The notes: generated by a model from the sequence alone, not told the origin. DNA of 64,000 bases from Micractinium sp. NFX-FRZ (GCA_029339195.1 JAPTJF010000007.1:310001-374000), one strand, 5' to 3'. Positions 51,289-62,568 are shown, counted from the first letter of the stretch. Numbers and translations: made by a program.

Positions 51289-53100
51289 ATGCCCAGGGTG
51301 GCCCTCGTTCTGCACCTGCACGGGGACCAAGTGCAGGTGGGAGCCTCAGTGGGCAGGGTCGCATGTGTATGGCACCCCCGGTGCGCTTCTTGACTTGGTC
51401 CACCCGCGGCGTACCCCCATCAGTCGGTGGGCTTGTCCAAGAGGCCGCCGCGGGGGCCCCAACCCTGCGCCCGCAGGGAGATCTGAGTGCAGACGAGAGG
51501 GTGGAGTGTCGATGCGCATGTCATCCATGTGAACCTCTGCAAATGTTCAGTGCCTGCTAAACTCCCACTCTCCACCCCTGGCAGGTTGAGCTGGGTGATG
51601 AGGAGCAGGCCGGGCCTGGCCAGCAGCAGGAAGCAGGCGCGGGGCAAGAGGAGGCCGCAGGCGAGGAGCTGGCGGGCGCAGGGCAAGAGGAGGCCGCAAA
51701 CGGGGAGCAGGAGGGCGCTGGGCAGGAGGCGGAGGCAGGCGAGGAGCAGGCGGGGTTTGCCCCTCCGGCGCCGCCAGACGGGAGAAGCCTCTGGGAGGAG
51801 GGGATACAGGTCAAGGAGGCAGTGGCTGCGATAGCTGGCGCGTCGGCCCGGCGCGTGGGTGCCGCTGCAGCCAAGGTGCGAATGAATGGGGGAATGCGCT
51901 TTGCACATTATCATGCACGAACCCACGCATGTGTCATGTACACTGCTTGCAGGCCAAAGCATGCGTGCGCCATGTACACATCTTGCAGACCATCGAAGAA
52001 ATGTCCCAACTGTGCTGCAGGTGACTGGTTGGCTGGCCCTGGTCCTTATCTGTGCAGTCCTCGCCCTGGCCCGTGCCGCCAAGCGCGGGTTTGCCAGCGC
52101 GGCGGCTGCCTGCGTGGCTCTCTGGCAGAGGAGCGCCACTCATGCCAGCGCGCTGTGGCGCAGGAGCACGGATGCCTGGAGCTTCATATGCACCTGCGCC
52201 CGCCACCTGCGTCGCAAGGGCGCTGCCGCCTGCGCCTGGGTGCGCCGCATGGGGAGCACGCCCATGCCTGTGGGGTGCCTGGTGCTCATCATCCCCACTC
52301 TGCTTGCTGTCGGCTACTTTGCCCATGTGCCCCTCAGCAAGGCACGGCCGCCGCTTCCGTGCAGCGCCACCTCTGCGCTGCCCGCATCTCCCGCCAGCGC
52401 CAGCGCGCCGCCGCCCCCGCCCTCAACCATAGCCAGCCCGGAGGACAGCAACATGCACAGCAAGGCAGCCCCCCACAGGCAGGCAGCTTGTCCCGATGCA
52501 GGCGCCAGTAAACGCAACGGCTCTGAGCGCACCTCGTTCATCAGCGCCTCACCTGCAAGCCCCCACTCCAAGGCAGCTGCACGCGGCGTCAGCTCCCAAG
52601 CAGTCGCCTCACCTGAGCCCACTTCCCCGCCTCCCAACGTCTCATCCAGCCACAATGGCAGCCACGCTGCTCGTGCCACCGTTGCACTTGTTGCTCACCT
52701 GAGCAATTGGTGGCTGACGCTGCAGGCCCAGCTCAGCGTGCTTGCAGCGCACGGCAGCAGCACCCTGCAGACTGCCGTGACAGTGGCAGCTCAAACTTTT
52801 GATCGAGCAGACACCCTGGTCGCCCAGTACTGGCAGGAGCTTCAGAAGCAGTTCTGGGAGAACCCTACACAGGCGCTGGTTGCTTGTGAGTCTGATGCCT
52901 GCTGGTAGGGTATGGTGGGGTGCCCGCAGTTGCAGTAGCATGCCGTTGCACACGCTGTGACGTACTGCATCGCCGCCGAGGCACCTGCATGTTGACGTCC
53001 CCTCCTTTCGCCCCCTCCTGTCACCCCGTCTGCAGTCATTGCCAGCCTGGCACTGAGTGTGGCAGCCCTTGGTTGCCTCAGGCACATCGCAATGGAATGA
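51289..53100 (+). CDS. P-family multi-span membrane protein (P1)
   Basis: Exons 51289-51336, 51585-51875, 52021-52885, 53036-53100; phases agree, 422 residues. The 16-residue first exon MPRVALVLHLHGDQVQ is joined to VELGDEEQ, exactly paralleling the gene at 62798. Exon 2 has a 13-residue tandem repeat (GAGQEEAAGEELA and relatives) and LWEEGIQVKEAVAA. Exon 3 holds two membrane spans (GWLALVLICAVLALA and VGCLVLIIPTLLAVGYF) flanking Trp/Arg-rich amphipathic sequence. Exon 4 adds a third, FIASLALSVAALGCL, just before the stop. No family recognised. Its 3' UTR carries the dispersed repeat at 53093-53312. Confidence 0.7.
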
Positions 53101-53312
53101 GTACTTCTCCATCAGCAGCTAGGCCACTCACACTTTCCCCGGTGCTGCACATGTTTTTCGTTGATTCATACCCAGCTTGTATAGGCCCCTGTTTTCATGT
53201 TTTCATGACTTCATGGTCTGGTGCATGCCTCGTCAACCTCTCAGGATAATGGTTCGTCCTGAAGTTGAATCCCCTTGGGGATGTGAAAAGCTGTAACGAC
53301 TAGACTAGGCAC
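53093..53312 (+). repeat. Dispersed 3' repeat, copy 2
   Basis: Matches 49505-49735 at high identity with several indels. It begins at the stop codon of P1 and carries TGTAA near 53293, so it supplies the P1 3' UTR. TGTAA also occurs twice near 53556-53576. Confidence 0.8.
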
Positions 53313-53655
53313 GTGTTGAAGATGTAAGCGAGAACAGCTGAGATGTGCACACAGAAAAATGGAGGTGCTCCCTCTTGAATGGGGGGAGGATGAACCATGT
53401 GTGCCGGAAGGGCGGGTTTAGCTCAAAACGTTGCCCTGACTGCACCCAGCCAGCTTGCCACTGCTGTTCTGGATCTGCATGCTTTGCCAGCACACACTGG
53501 ACTCCCCCTCCAGACGCCCCTGCTCAACTGAATTGAAATGATCATTGCATAGGCTTGTAAAGCTGAGCAGCCTTGTAAAGCATCTGATGTACAACTACTA
53601 GTTGGGGACGCCAGCCAGCAGCACACAGGGTGTGTTGCCCGCCCGGCAGCGCGCG

Positions 53656-55809
53656 TCACACCGCCGCCGCGGGCATGTGCACCATTCGCTGCACATAGTC
53701 GCCCCGCCGCCGCTTGGCCGGCTTGATCAGTCCCACATACTGCAGCTCTGCCGTGGTCTGAGAGAAGCGGGCCGCCAGCTCACGCAACGCTGCCGCCTCG
53801 TCAGCACCTGCCCCACCGGCGCCGCTGCCGCCACCAGCCGCCGCCTTGCCCTTGCCCTTCTTGACCGCCGCCTTCTTGCCCTTGGCACCTGGCGCGCCGC
53901 TGCCGCTGCCGCTGCCGCCCTCACCGCCCTCCAGCTCCTGCCCGTGGCCGTGCACAGAAGCAAAGGCTTGGTACCAGTCAGCCAGGTTGACGCAATTGGG
54001 GTCCTGTGGGTGGGGAGAGGCGGCGGTGGTGGGTGGGTTGAAGATGGTGTGACTACTGGTACACAGTGAGTCTTCAATGATCAAGGGGGGTTGCATGTGG
54101 GCAACTTTCCCTGGTGCCGCTCTCCCCGGTGCACGCAGCTTGGGGTCCCTGTGGGTGGGGGAGGGATCGGGATTGGTGGTGGGGGGCAGCAGGGGCAGGT
54201 GGCCAGCGGGAGGCGGGTGCTGAGCCTGGCGTGCAGGCCAGGGCGGGAAACAGGGACAGTCGAAGCAGTCTTGGGATGCAGGCAGCAGCGGCACGCAGGC
54301 CCCGTCCAAACGGAGGCAGAGAGAGAGCAGCACCACAGGGCAGCTCTTGCCTGGTCAAAGAGTCGGTAGGCCAGGCAGGCGTCCTCCTGGGCGGAGATGA
54401 CACCCAGGCCCTCAGGCAGGCCCGGCAGGTAGTGGTGCGGCTCACACAGCGCCAGGTGCAGCGCCTGCGGGGCTGGGCGGGGGCTCATGATAAAGCTAGT
54501 CAATCAGCAGGTGGGTGCCGCACAGACGGCGGCAGAGTGGCAGGAAAGGCGGGCAAGGGGTGGGCAAGCAGGAGGGCGGGCGGGCACCCAGGCCTGCAAG
54601 CACACAGGCAGGCTATGCAGTGCAGTGCACATCGCAGGCAGACGTGTGTGTGTCAGGGATGTGCTGCTTCCCCCCGCTGTCCTGCTACCCTACCCAACCC
54701 TAAACCCCGCCTGCTCCCCTGCCGTGCCCCTGCCAGCTCAGCGCACCTCTCGCGGCTCAGCTGTGAGGCAGTCCAGTGCGGTGGCACCTCTGCATGTGAA
54801 CACCACGGCACCTGCACGGAAACAGAGGGGGTGGACAGCGCGCTGTGGCGCCTGGTGTCGGCCAACAGGCGCTGGGAACACACAAGCTGCCGGTGGGGCG
54901 GCGGGGCAAGCACGGCTGTGGACAGCTCAGCTACAAGTGGGGGCGGCACTGGAGCACCAATCACTTGGCGTTGGGTGGCACCGTGCACCAGCCAACAAGA
55001 GTGCCCCATGGCATCGCAACCCGCCCCCCAGGCACAGTTGCAAACAACCACTCACCTGGCAGCTTGGTGGGCAGCATGCCCAGCAGGGAGCGCAGACAAG
55101 CCGCCAGGCGGGCGCCGGGAGACGCCTCCTCCTGCAGCCGCTGCTGCGCTGCCGCTGCTGTGCTGCCGCCCATGGCCACCGCCTGCTCTGCCGCCTTTCT
55201 CAGCGCGTCATTGCGGGGCTTCGTGCTGTGGTACACATCCCGCTTCTTCTTCTTCCCCTTCTTCGGCTGCTGCTCCTGCTCCTCCTCCTCCTCCTTCTGC
55301 TGCTGCTGCGCATGCACAGGCACCATGCCACCACTTCAGTGCTGCTGACCAACAACACCTGCAGTGCACGACCCGTCCCGCCAGCCACTTGACTGCGTGC
55401 GGGCATGCGCGCTCCACTCACCCCAGGCGCGCCCCACCAGGTCGGGCACCCAGTTGGCATCCAGCCCCCCATAACCTTGAATGATCTTGCTCCACAGTGC
55501 CTCCTCCTCTCCCACATCCCCCTACATTCAGTGCATCCTGCAGCAGCCGCGCCGCCGCCCGCAGCTGGCGCAGGGAGCAGGCGGGCGGGCGGGGGAACAG
55601 GGGCGGGCAGACAGGTTGTGAGTGGTGCGGCCGGGGCAAGCAGGCAAGCAGCAGGAGCTTGGGAAGCAGGCAGGCGGCCATGGCATGGACGCCAGCAGCA
55701 GTCCTTGGGTAACGGGGCAGCACTGGTGTGAACAGCGAGCCGCAAGCACACAGCTGGGGGGCAGGCAGGCAGGTGGGGGTACCTGTGGGTCAGCGGCGTC
55801 ATAGAGACC
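53656..55809 (-). CDS. ORC3: Origin recognition complex subunit 3, C-terminal half
   Basis: ORC3 is part of the complex that marks replication origins and loads MCM. Exons: 55809-55783, about 55590-55436, 55305-55056, 54811-54747, 54464-54351, 54003-53656. Signature stretches in order: LRAAARLLQDALN, ALWSKIIQGYGGL, an Lys/Glu linker, AVVFTCRGATALDCLTAEPRE, ALHLALCEPHHYL, DACLAYRLFDQ, CVNLADWYQAFASV, and a C-terminal winged helix ARFSQTTAELQYVGLIKPAKR. These align in order with the animal ORC3 C terminus (N-P-Y-Y-Y-L, D-I-C-I-A-Y, DW..AF, ARF..AVSEL..LGFIKPTK). A Lys/Gly/Ala insert (GAKGKKAAVKKGKGKAAAGG) precedes the winged helix. The exon near 55.5 kb has a frame change in a run of five G. 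The intron after 54351 starts GCAAGA. No N-terminal AAA+-like half was found upstream. Confidence 0.8.
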
Positions 55810-55956
55810 CTGCTCGGGGGGAAGGAGAGGGAGGGGCCATGAGGATCAGCAAGAGAGAGGCAAGTGGCTGACATAGTAGGGCAGGGGCGTGCACTGGCGG
55901 CAGCCGAACATACAGCTGCAGCCTGGGTGGGGTGCCCTGCCGGGCTGCTTGCCTGG

Positions 55957-56196
55957 TCAGGTGCAAGCTCCAGCCGGATTGTTGCCGGCGGCCCAGTCCG
56001 CAGTCGCCTGTGCAGTTGATGCTCGGGCTTTTGGCGGGGCTAGGGCCAGCAGCAGCGCTGCAGCGCCCAGACCCAGTGCCGTGCGCCGGGTGGGGTGCCC
56101 GCTGTCCTGGTTGGCGCCCGCTTGTGGTGGCGGTGGCGGCGGCGGCAGAGCCCCCGCCTGCAGCTGCTCACCACGCTGCTCCGCTGCTATGTGCAT
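55957..56196 (-). CDS. Short ORF with lumen-type twin-arginine signal
   Basis: Reading from an ATG just after an AG (79 codons), the frame contains poly-Pro and then TRRTALGLGAAALLLALAP followed by PKARAS. That is a twin Arg, a hydrophobic core and an Ala-x-Ala-like cut site, the layout of thylakoid-lumen targeting sequences. Only about 20 residues follow before the stop, so either an exon is missing or the resemblance is chance. It might be a displaced 5' part of another gene; no splice fit to psb27 could be shown. Confidence 0.3.
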   Translation of the reverse strand: MHIAAEQRGEQLQAGALPPPPPPPQAGANQDSGHPTRRTALGLGAAALLLALAPPKARASTAQATADWAAGNNPAGACT

Positions 56197-56259
56197 CTGC
56201 CGCCCAAATAAAAGGGAAATGCGCGGCTGCAAGCGCGCGCCGCTGAAAGGCTGGGACAC

Positions 56260-57005
56260 CTGCCCCGTGAGCGGGCCTCAAGGGCCAAGTGGCGTGGCGC
56301 AAACCCACATGTTGACGTGCATAATGTCCCGGGGCGGCACCGATGCTGCTCGTCGCATTGAAGATGAACGCCGTGGGCCACCTGTTGGCCCCACCACCCT
56401 GGCAGCTGTGCTCTGGCGCCAGCGTGGCTCTGAAGGTCTCCAGCACCCACAGAACCTTTTAAGGCTCACTGGCTGTTTGCAGTGGACATCCGACATGGAT
56501 CCTGGTTTGGGACGTGTTCATCAACCAGGTGCATGCTTCTGACAAGGCAGGGGCAGGCGGGTCTGTGGACTCGTGCCGGCAAAGCAGGGTGTTGTTGGCC
56601 GCTGCTTGCTGCCCGTGACTGCAGGGCAGGTTGAAACTTGACATGTGCAGGTTCCAGCTGCTGACTGTGTGACTCTTCAGCATGCCGGGGCTCCAAGCCG
56701 TGCTGACACAATCTGGCGGCAAGCTGGCAGCCTCGGGTATTGTTTAGTCGTTGTCTGTTGACATGCCGTATACGTCCCGGCTTGTGCGCTGCTTCTGCAG
56801 GGGCAGCATTGAATTGCATACTTGTATTATTTCAGTTGCCTGCGAGACACGGTGGGTGCGCGTACATGGCAGGCGTGTGCAGATGGCACATCTCAAGGCC
56901 AGTAGGAAATGCTGCCTTCAGCCTGCCCTGCTGCCCTGTGCGCTGCCATATCCTTCCACTTCATAAAGAACCGGCTTGGGAATATCATGCACCCCTGAAC
57001 TCTGG
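56260..57005. other. No supported gene
   Basis: The minus strand at 56446-56320 reads VLETFRATLAPEH ... TAFIFNATSSI, faintly like an ORC3 core segment, but without usable splice sites. The rest is AT-richer and featureless to me. Confidence 0.3.
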
Positions 57006-57020
57006 CTAGACAGCACCCAC

Positions 57021-57319
57021 CTTCACAGGCGGCGCCGTCTCCTTCTCGGTGTCATCCTCTTTCATCTTCTGCTTCTGCTTCAGCTGCTCGCGCTCTAGGG
57101 CTGTGGCCTGGTGTGACCCCCTCTCCTGCTTGTTGGCATGCCCCGAGTGCTCTGCGGCTGTGTACTTGCGACTGGGACCAGCGGCGCTGTCAGCCACAGC
57201 CAGAAGGCTTGCCACTGTAGCATAGGCTTGGGCCACTGCGTCAGAGGGAAGCTCTGAGCTCTCAGCCGAGTCGGCAGAAGCCGTGGCAGCTGCAGGCATC
57301 AGCTGGCCATTACGCAGCA

Positions 57320-57351
<32 letters not shown>

Positions 57352-57434
57352 ATTGGGCCTCCTGTCTCGTTGACTTCGACGGCAGCGCCGCTGGTAGCCA
57401 TTGGAGGCGTGTGCGGGGCAGGTGCTGCCTGCAC
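57021..57434 (-). CDS. C-family protein exon (C), poly-Gln
   Basis: An open exon from an acceptor (ggtgcag) at 57435 to a donor AAG|GTGGGT at 57021; without splicing the frame stops at 57006. It reads APAPHTPP, MATSGAAVEV, a ten-Gln run, an Ala/Ser-rich middle and a charged end (LEREQLKQKQKMKEDD). The start resembles LLQAQPAAPSPHTPAAP of the gene at 60341-61422, and both end at a Lys|GTGGG donor, so I treat them as paralogues. The final exon was not found. Function unknown. Confidence 0.5.
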
Positions 57435-58034
57435 CAGGTTGGTTCAACTGAAGCCAGTGTTTGCAGCTGGCAAAAATCACTGCTAATTGATCCTGGCAGG
57501 ATGGAATGAAGACCTGGCAGAAGGGCCAGGAGAGGAATGCCGCGATGATTGAATATGGTGCACTGCCTGCTTGCTGTCACCCAGCCCTGCTAATCATGCT
57601 TGCACCACAACCTGCATCCTATTTGCCCCACATTTCTCCAAAGCTCACCAGACGGCTCCGCCCCTGTGTGCGCCCCGGCTCCTTGCGTCCCTCCCCTTGC
57701 ATCCAGCCGTGGTGGATTTGCTGTTGGAGATCTCCAAACTTCTTGCCCAAAGGATGCACATCCAGAACTCTGCAGCGAAGCACGTGTCGCCAGACGGCAC
57801 ACCATGTGAGTATGTGGGCTACTCCAACACTGTTGTGGCACAAGCACATGCTCATGTAGGCACAGGCACAGGCACACCCACAAACCCTATCCAGTCGAGC
57901 CGCCGGGTCACCTTTTGTAATGTGTGTTTCGTCATTGACAATATGGCATGTAAACTGTCAGGTTTATTTTTGCAAACTAATACATTGAGAAATAGCTTCA
58001 AGCTGTGCACTTGCATCTGGACAGAAATATGCGC
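57435..58034. other. Mixed intergenic sequence
   Basis: A plus-strand stretch at 57700-57840 reads VVDLLLEISKLLAQRMHIQ and CEYVGYSNTVVAQ. It looks protein-like but has no start or partner exon. AT-rich sequence with TGTAA (57917) follows up to the LINE fragment. Confidence 0.3.
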
Positions 58035-58295
58035 CTTCAAGCGGTGTGGCGCTGCCTCCAGCTCAGCACCAAAATGCGCATCTACCGCGCCCTGGTGTCC
58101 TCTGTGCTGCTGTACGGCGGGCACAGCTGGGCGCTCACGCCAGCACAGCTGGAGCGGATGGAAGAGCTGCAGCGCAAGCAGCTGAGGCAGATCCTGAAAG
58201 GCAACAGGGCTGTGCAGACTGGTAGCAGCCAGTACATATGTAACGAGGTGCTGGTGGCGACATGCGAACAGCCCATCATTGAGCCGCAGCTCATG
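58035..58295 (+). mobile_element. LINE 3' fragment
   Basis: Encodes KMRIYRALV, LLYGGHSWALTPAQLERM and KQLRQILKG in one open frame, like 49016-49277 but without the two-base deletion. It is cut off abruptly at ctcatg, where copy 1 has about 430 more bases. Confidence 0.85.
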
Positions 58296-58443
58296 TGAGA
58301 AGCTGTAACGAGTAGACTAGATCTGGACAGAATTGCCCACCTGCCCACCTGCCCACCTACCCAAGTGAAACGATATAAGATCACAGCCAGCCAAGACACC
58401 ATGGGCGCATTAATAGCAGGCCAGATCTCACCCTCAGCTGTAC

Positions 58444-59634
58444 TCACTTGTCGCCGCCAAATATCTTGAGGCGTTGCAGCTCACGCTGCTGCCTGGACTT
58501 CCTGGGTGCGCCTGCAGTGCCGTGGCTGTCGTGCTCGCGGTCCCTGCTGCTAGACTGGCTGGCCCTGCCGCTTGCCGGCGCACTGCTGCCGCCCTTGCGC
58601 ATGCGCTTCTGCACCCCGGCAGCTTGCATCCGGGCATCATTGGCTGTGCCTTGGCTGGTGCTGCCAGCAGCGGCGGCAGCCGCGGCATTGGGAGCTGAAG
58701 GGGCACGAATGGCTGGGCCGGCGCTGGTTGACTGGGGTCCAGCAATGCCCTCAACAGCCTGCGCTTCGGTTGCCGCAGCTGGTGACCCCTCCGCCACTGC
58801 CACTGCCTCCTCCCCAATGAAAGCTTCCCCCGCCGCCTCGGAGGGACCAGCAGACTGCGCGCTGCCCTCGAGGGCGTGCTCCACCCCTGCCATCTCCTGC
58901 TGCACAGCTGGAGCCCCCTCCCCTGCCTGCCCTCCCTCATTCGCCTCAGGCTGCTGCAGCACCTCGGGCTGCTGCTGCTGCTGTCCTCCCGCAGCTGCAT
59001 TGGCATCAGCAGCAGCGGCCTCCCCCTCTTCCATCTCTTCATCGTGAGCACCCGCCGCTTGCTGCCCACCCTCGATTGCTGCAGGCTGCTGGTGCCGCGA
59101 CTCGTGCTGCCCCTCCTGCTGCTCCTGGGGCTGCAACGGATGTAGGATGGAAGAAAGATGGCAGGAAGAGGGCAAGTCCCTGTCAACAGAGAGGCAGAGC
59201 TCAATCCATTAGCAAACAGACACCTGAGCAAAGGTTCAAGACAATCAATGCGAAGCGGCAGCCGCAGCGGGACCGCCAAGTGGGCACCCTGCCGGGCAGA
59301 GGGCAGTGCACGGGGGGCATTGAGCACAAATACGTAGCGCTTTTGTTACAATGCTCAAACAGACCGGTTCAATGTTCCAAGGCAAGAAAGTTCAGGCAAG
59401 CTGAAGGTAACCTGTGGTCGAGGAGGCAAGAAGCACCTCATGCCTCGTCAGCGGCGCCTGCGGCTCTGTTGCGGCTGCGGCGGGACCACCCACCTGAGCT
59501 CCCTCGCCCCCAGGCGTCTCCTCTCCCCGCCGCCGCTTCCTTAGCAGCCTGGCGCCCGCCCTCACCAAAGGGGGCAGGCCGAAGGCCGCGGCAGCCCCGC
59601 CCATCACCGCCATGCCCACGAGCAGGACACCCAT
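58444..59634 (-). CDS. A/B-family protein (A'), recent duplicate of A
   Basis: Two exons, 59634-59494 and 59130-58444, 275 residues. The first exon has exactly the same length as in A and begins MGVLLVGMAVMGGAAAAFGL. The C terminus is RELQRLKIFGGDK. Against A it shows mainly substitutions and small in-frame indels in Gln/Ala tracts, so the frame appears to be under constraint. Unlike A it has no divergent P gene. Function unknown. Confidence 0.72.
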
Positions 59635-59800
59635 GGCTGCTGCCCAGTGCGGTGTGGCCGCGCCTATGTCACAACGAAGAAGAAGGGGCGTAACAAGAGA
59701 AGCATTGGTAAGGACCAAAACTTTCTACCCTTGCCCATGGTAACCCCGAGGTTGGAGGCTCAACCCTGCTCTCCCTCGCTTGGCACCACAGGCGGTTGAT

Positions 59801-60340
59801 CAAACATGTCAGCCAATGCAGTTGAGGGGTGCTGACAGACGGGGAGCAGTGGGGGCAGAGCAGAGGTCCGGCATGAGTGTAGAGGACATGGCTGGAAGGA
59901 ACGCTCCACTCAACTGCCTTCCTAACTCCCCTGCTTGACCTTCCACACACCTGCTAGTTCCCGCCCCAACCCCTGTATGCGTGTCCCAGTGGGTCCCATG
60001 GACACGTTTACATGCGTGTGTCGATGGCACATTCCGTCTTCTGCTGGAACTGTCTGTGTTCAAGTGCGGCAAGCCATGCAGCTGCCGCGCCTCCACACTT
60101 TAGCGCCTTCAGCCCCTGATTGTGCAATTGAAACATGAACACGCGTGTTGTATCACAAAGAGCATGCGTGCACAGGCTTAAGGTGACACGTAGGCATGGT
60201 TGTGTGGACCAGCTACGTATACCAGGTGGCAGCTGTTTGTTTTTCAGCACGCTCTGGCACCCTGTGTGCGAGCGCATGGTGGCCTCGACCCGGGCTGTTT
60301 GCACTGCCCTGCGCTGCCCTCCTCCCAATTATTGCTGTTA
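59801..60340. other. No supported gene
   Basis: Sequence beyond the end of the segmental duplication. Near 60120 the phrase attgtgcaattgaaacatga resembles one at 45012 after the TACC-like gene, a possible small dispersed repeat. No exon of a P gene is visible. Confidence 0.35.
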
Positions 60341-61422
60341 TCAGTCGTCTGAGGAGATGCTGATGGCGTCAATGTAGTCATCGCCTTGGGAAGTGTGCTG
60401 CCTCTGCAGAACAGAAGGAAGACATGCAGATGGTTTTGCAGAGCTGCATGGGTGCAGGCAGCTGGCAGGGAAGGGCGGGAGAAGCAGGGACGACTGGGCA
60501 AGCAGGCACTGCTGTTGCCCCCACCCCGCCGCCTGCTGTGTGCTGCGCTCCTGCAGCTCACGCGCTGCTTTACCGCGCCATCCAAACACTGGCACGCAGT
60601 AAGCATTTGGCTGCCCTCCCACCTTTTGAGACTGCTCTGTGGCCTTGTTCCTGCCACCACTGGCTCCGGCCTGCTTGGTGTGCTCAGCCTGCATGTGGCC
60701 TGCAGACTTGCGGGCCCCGCTGTGGCGCCTGTGCTTCTCAGCGCGCCCCTGCTGGTCTGCTGCCGTCCTGCTGAGCTTGAGCGTCGCCATCTTGCTTGGA
60801 GCCATATCCCCCGAATTGGCCCGCCCCTCCCCAGCCCGCTCCTCCCCTTGCTGCTGCTGCTGGGGCTGCTTCCTGGACCGCCACGCCGGCTCTGGCCCTG
60901 CAGTGCCATGCCCTGCCTGGGGTGCAGGCTTGACACCTACATCCTCCGCAGCAGCAGCGCCCACAGCAGCAGCGGCTGCAGCAAGGGCCGCCGCAGCGCT
61001 GCCGAGGGGCGCCGCTGGCGTGTGCGGGGAGGGTGCCGCCGGTTGGGCCTGCAGCAGGTTTGAAAGCACCGGCGTCGTCAGTGCAGGCACCAGGACTCCA
61101 CTGTTCAAAGTGAAGTGGGCTGAGGACAGATGTTAGAAGAGCATGAACTCGGACAAAGGCAAGAGGGTGCCACTGTGAGCTCCCATCTTGAGCGAGACCA
61201 GCACAACCTGGGCCGAGGCCATGATGCTACCCGCTAATGCCCCCCTCACGGCTCAGCGTCTGACTCCCTATCACAAACCGTTCCCCGATGAGTTCAATCA
61301 CCCTGTGGCGCTGCGCCACCGCCTGCTCAGGCCCCTCATCCTCCTCCCCTCCAGCCATGCTGTCCTTGACCTGCTCCTCAACAGCTTGCAGCTCGGCACC
61401 CAGGGGCTGCGAGCGCAGGCGC
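60341..61422 (-). CDS. C-family protein (C'), unknown function
   Basis: Probable exons 61422-61250, 61119-60623, 60403-60341, phases consistent; the first exon starts in phase 2, so a further 5' exon is expected. The first exon encodes AELQAVEEQVKDSM, VIELIGERFVIG; the middle exon ALTTPVLSNLLQ, a poly-Ala stretch, GPEPAWRSRKQPQQQQQ and a basic region (RAEKHRRHSGARKSAG); the last GDDYIDAISISSDD. The end is acidic Ser/Asp and could be a phosphorylated or SUMO-interacting tail (ISISSDD, inference). It lies directly downstream of gene B in the same direction. Confidence 0.5.
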
Positions 61423-61654
61423 CTGCAGCGGGAAGTGCAGGGGGCACAGCTGGGGAGAGCATGAGACACTGCACATGTAAGCGGTAGCCAGGAAGACCTG
61501 CAGCCAGACATGTGCCTGCTGGCAGGCAGGGCCAATGCTCCTCATGCGGCTGTGGTTTTATGTGACGCACCACTGGCTGCCAGCTGGCATCACCTGGCCT
61601 TGCCTGGCACCCCACTCCAGCCACCCAGCAGCCGGCTGACTACCCAGCCCAGCC

Positions 61655-62568
61655 TCACTTGTCCCAGCCAAACACATGCAGCGAGCGCAGCTCGCGCGGC
61701 GCCCGCTTGGCCTTCTTGGCCGCTGCATCAGCAGCACCCTCTAGCTCCTCGCTGCTGGCCTGGGTAGCCCCGCCGCTTGCTGGCGTACTGCTGCCGCCCT
61801 GGCGCCAGCGCTGGCTGGCATGGCCCAGGTTGTTTAAAGCCAGATCCAGCCACGTCTTGGCCGCCGGGGTTGTGGCAGCAACAGGGCCGGCACCGGCTGC
61901 TGGACGCCCCGCCTCTTTGCGCTGACCGTCCCGCTCCTCGCTTGATGTGGCCAACTGTGCCCCCTCTTCCTGGCTGGTGCCGCCGCTGCGTGTGCCCTGG
62001 CTGCCAGAGGTGCCGCCGTCGGTGGCCATGTTCCCTGGCCCCTCTGCAGGGCTCGCCCCGCTAGTCCCATCTGCATCCTCATCGGCCTCTGTGGTGCCTT
62101 CCTCTGCTGCATCTGCCATGCCCTGTGCCCCTTCTGAGCCACTGCCCGCGTGCTTCCTAGCACTCGTCGCCGCAGGCTGCTGCTGCTGCGCCGCCTGCGG
62201 GTGCAGCGGCAGCAGCTTAGGCGGCTCGGACGGCGCCTGCTGCAGCTGCTCGGGCTGCATGCGGGTAGGCAGAATTGGACAGAAACGAGGACTCCTCAAG
62301 AGGCAGCCCCAGACTGTCAAAGGGTGGGCGCCCCTCAGTCTGGGACAAAGGCCCGATGCCGCACCCACACACTCACCTTGCCATCAGCGCCTGCGCCCCC
62401 GGCCACCTCGGCAGGTCCTGCCGGCGGGGCGGCAGCTGCAGCCTCTTCGGCTGCCTTGGCTGCGCCCAGCGGCCCCTCTTCGCCCCGCTTGCGCTTCCTG
62501 CGCCTCTCCATCAGCTTGGCGGCCACCCCCACGGCAAAACTGGTGCCCAGAGCTGCAATGGCGGCCAT
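61655..62568 (-). CDS. A/B-family protein (B), diverged paralogue
   Basis: Two exons, 62568-62377 and 62254-61655, 263 residues. The N-terminal hydrophobic span MAAIAALGTSFAVGVAAKLM is followed by ERRRKRKRGEE. The second exon starts PEQLQQ in the same phase as in A and A'. It has Gly/Ser/Thr-rich sequence, a helical WLDLALNNLGHASQRW and GGSSTPASGGATQASS, which matches GGSSAPASGRASQSS of A. It ends RELRSLHVFGWDK. Divergent partner of P2 over 229 bp. Function unknown. Confidence 0.72.

Larger units (their letters stand above)
58035..59800. repeat. Segmental duplication, copy 2
   Basis: Counterpart of 49016-51240. Similarity runs through the LINE fragment, the 3' flank with its three cccacctg units, gene A' and about 170 bp upstream of its start codon. 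Confidence 0.9.

Noticed and set aside
54114..55484. A 456-codon open frame on the plus strand
   Set aside because: It runs across ORC3 exons and introns on the other strand and has no family resemblance.
55957..56196. Twin-arginine lumen signal as the missing 5' part of psb27
   Set aside because: It lies 8 kb away beyond several genes, and no splice phase linking the two could be shown.
56320..56460. Faint ORC3 core similarity on the minus strand
   Set aside because: Key residues differ and there are no usable splice sites to the known exons.
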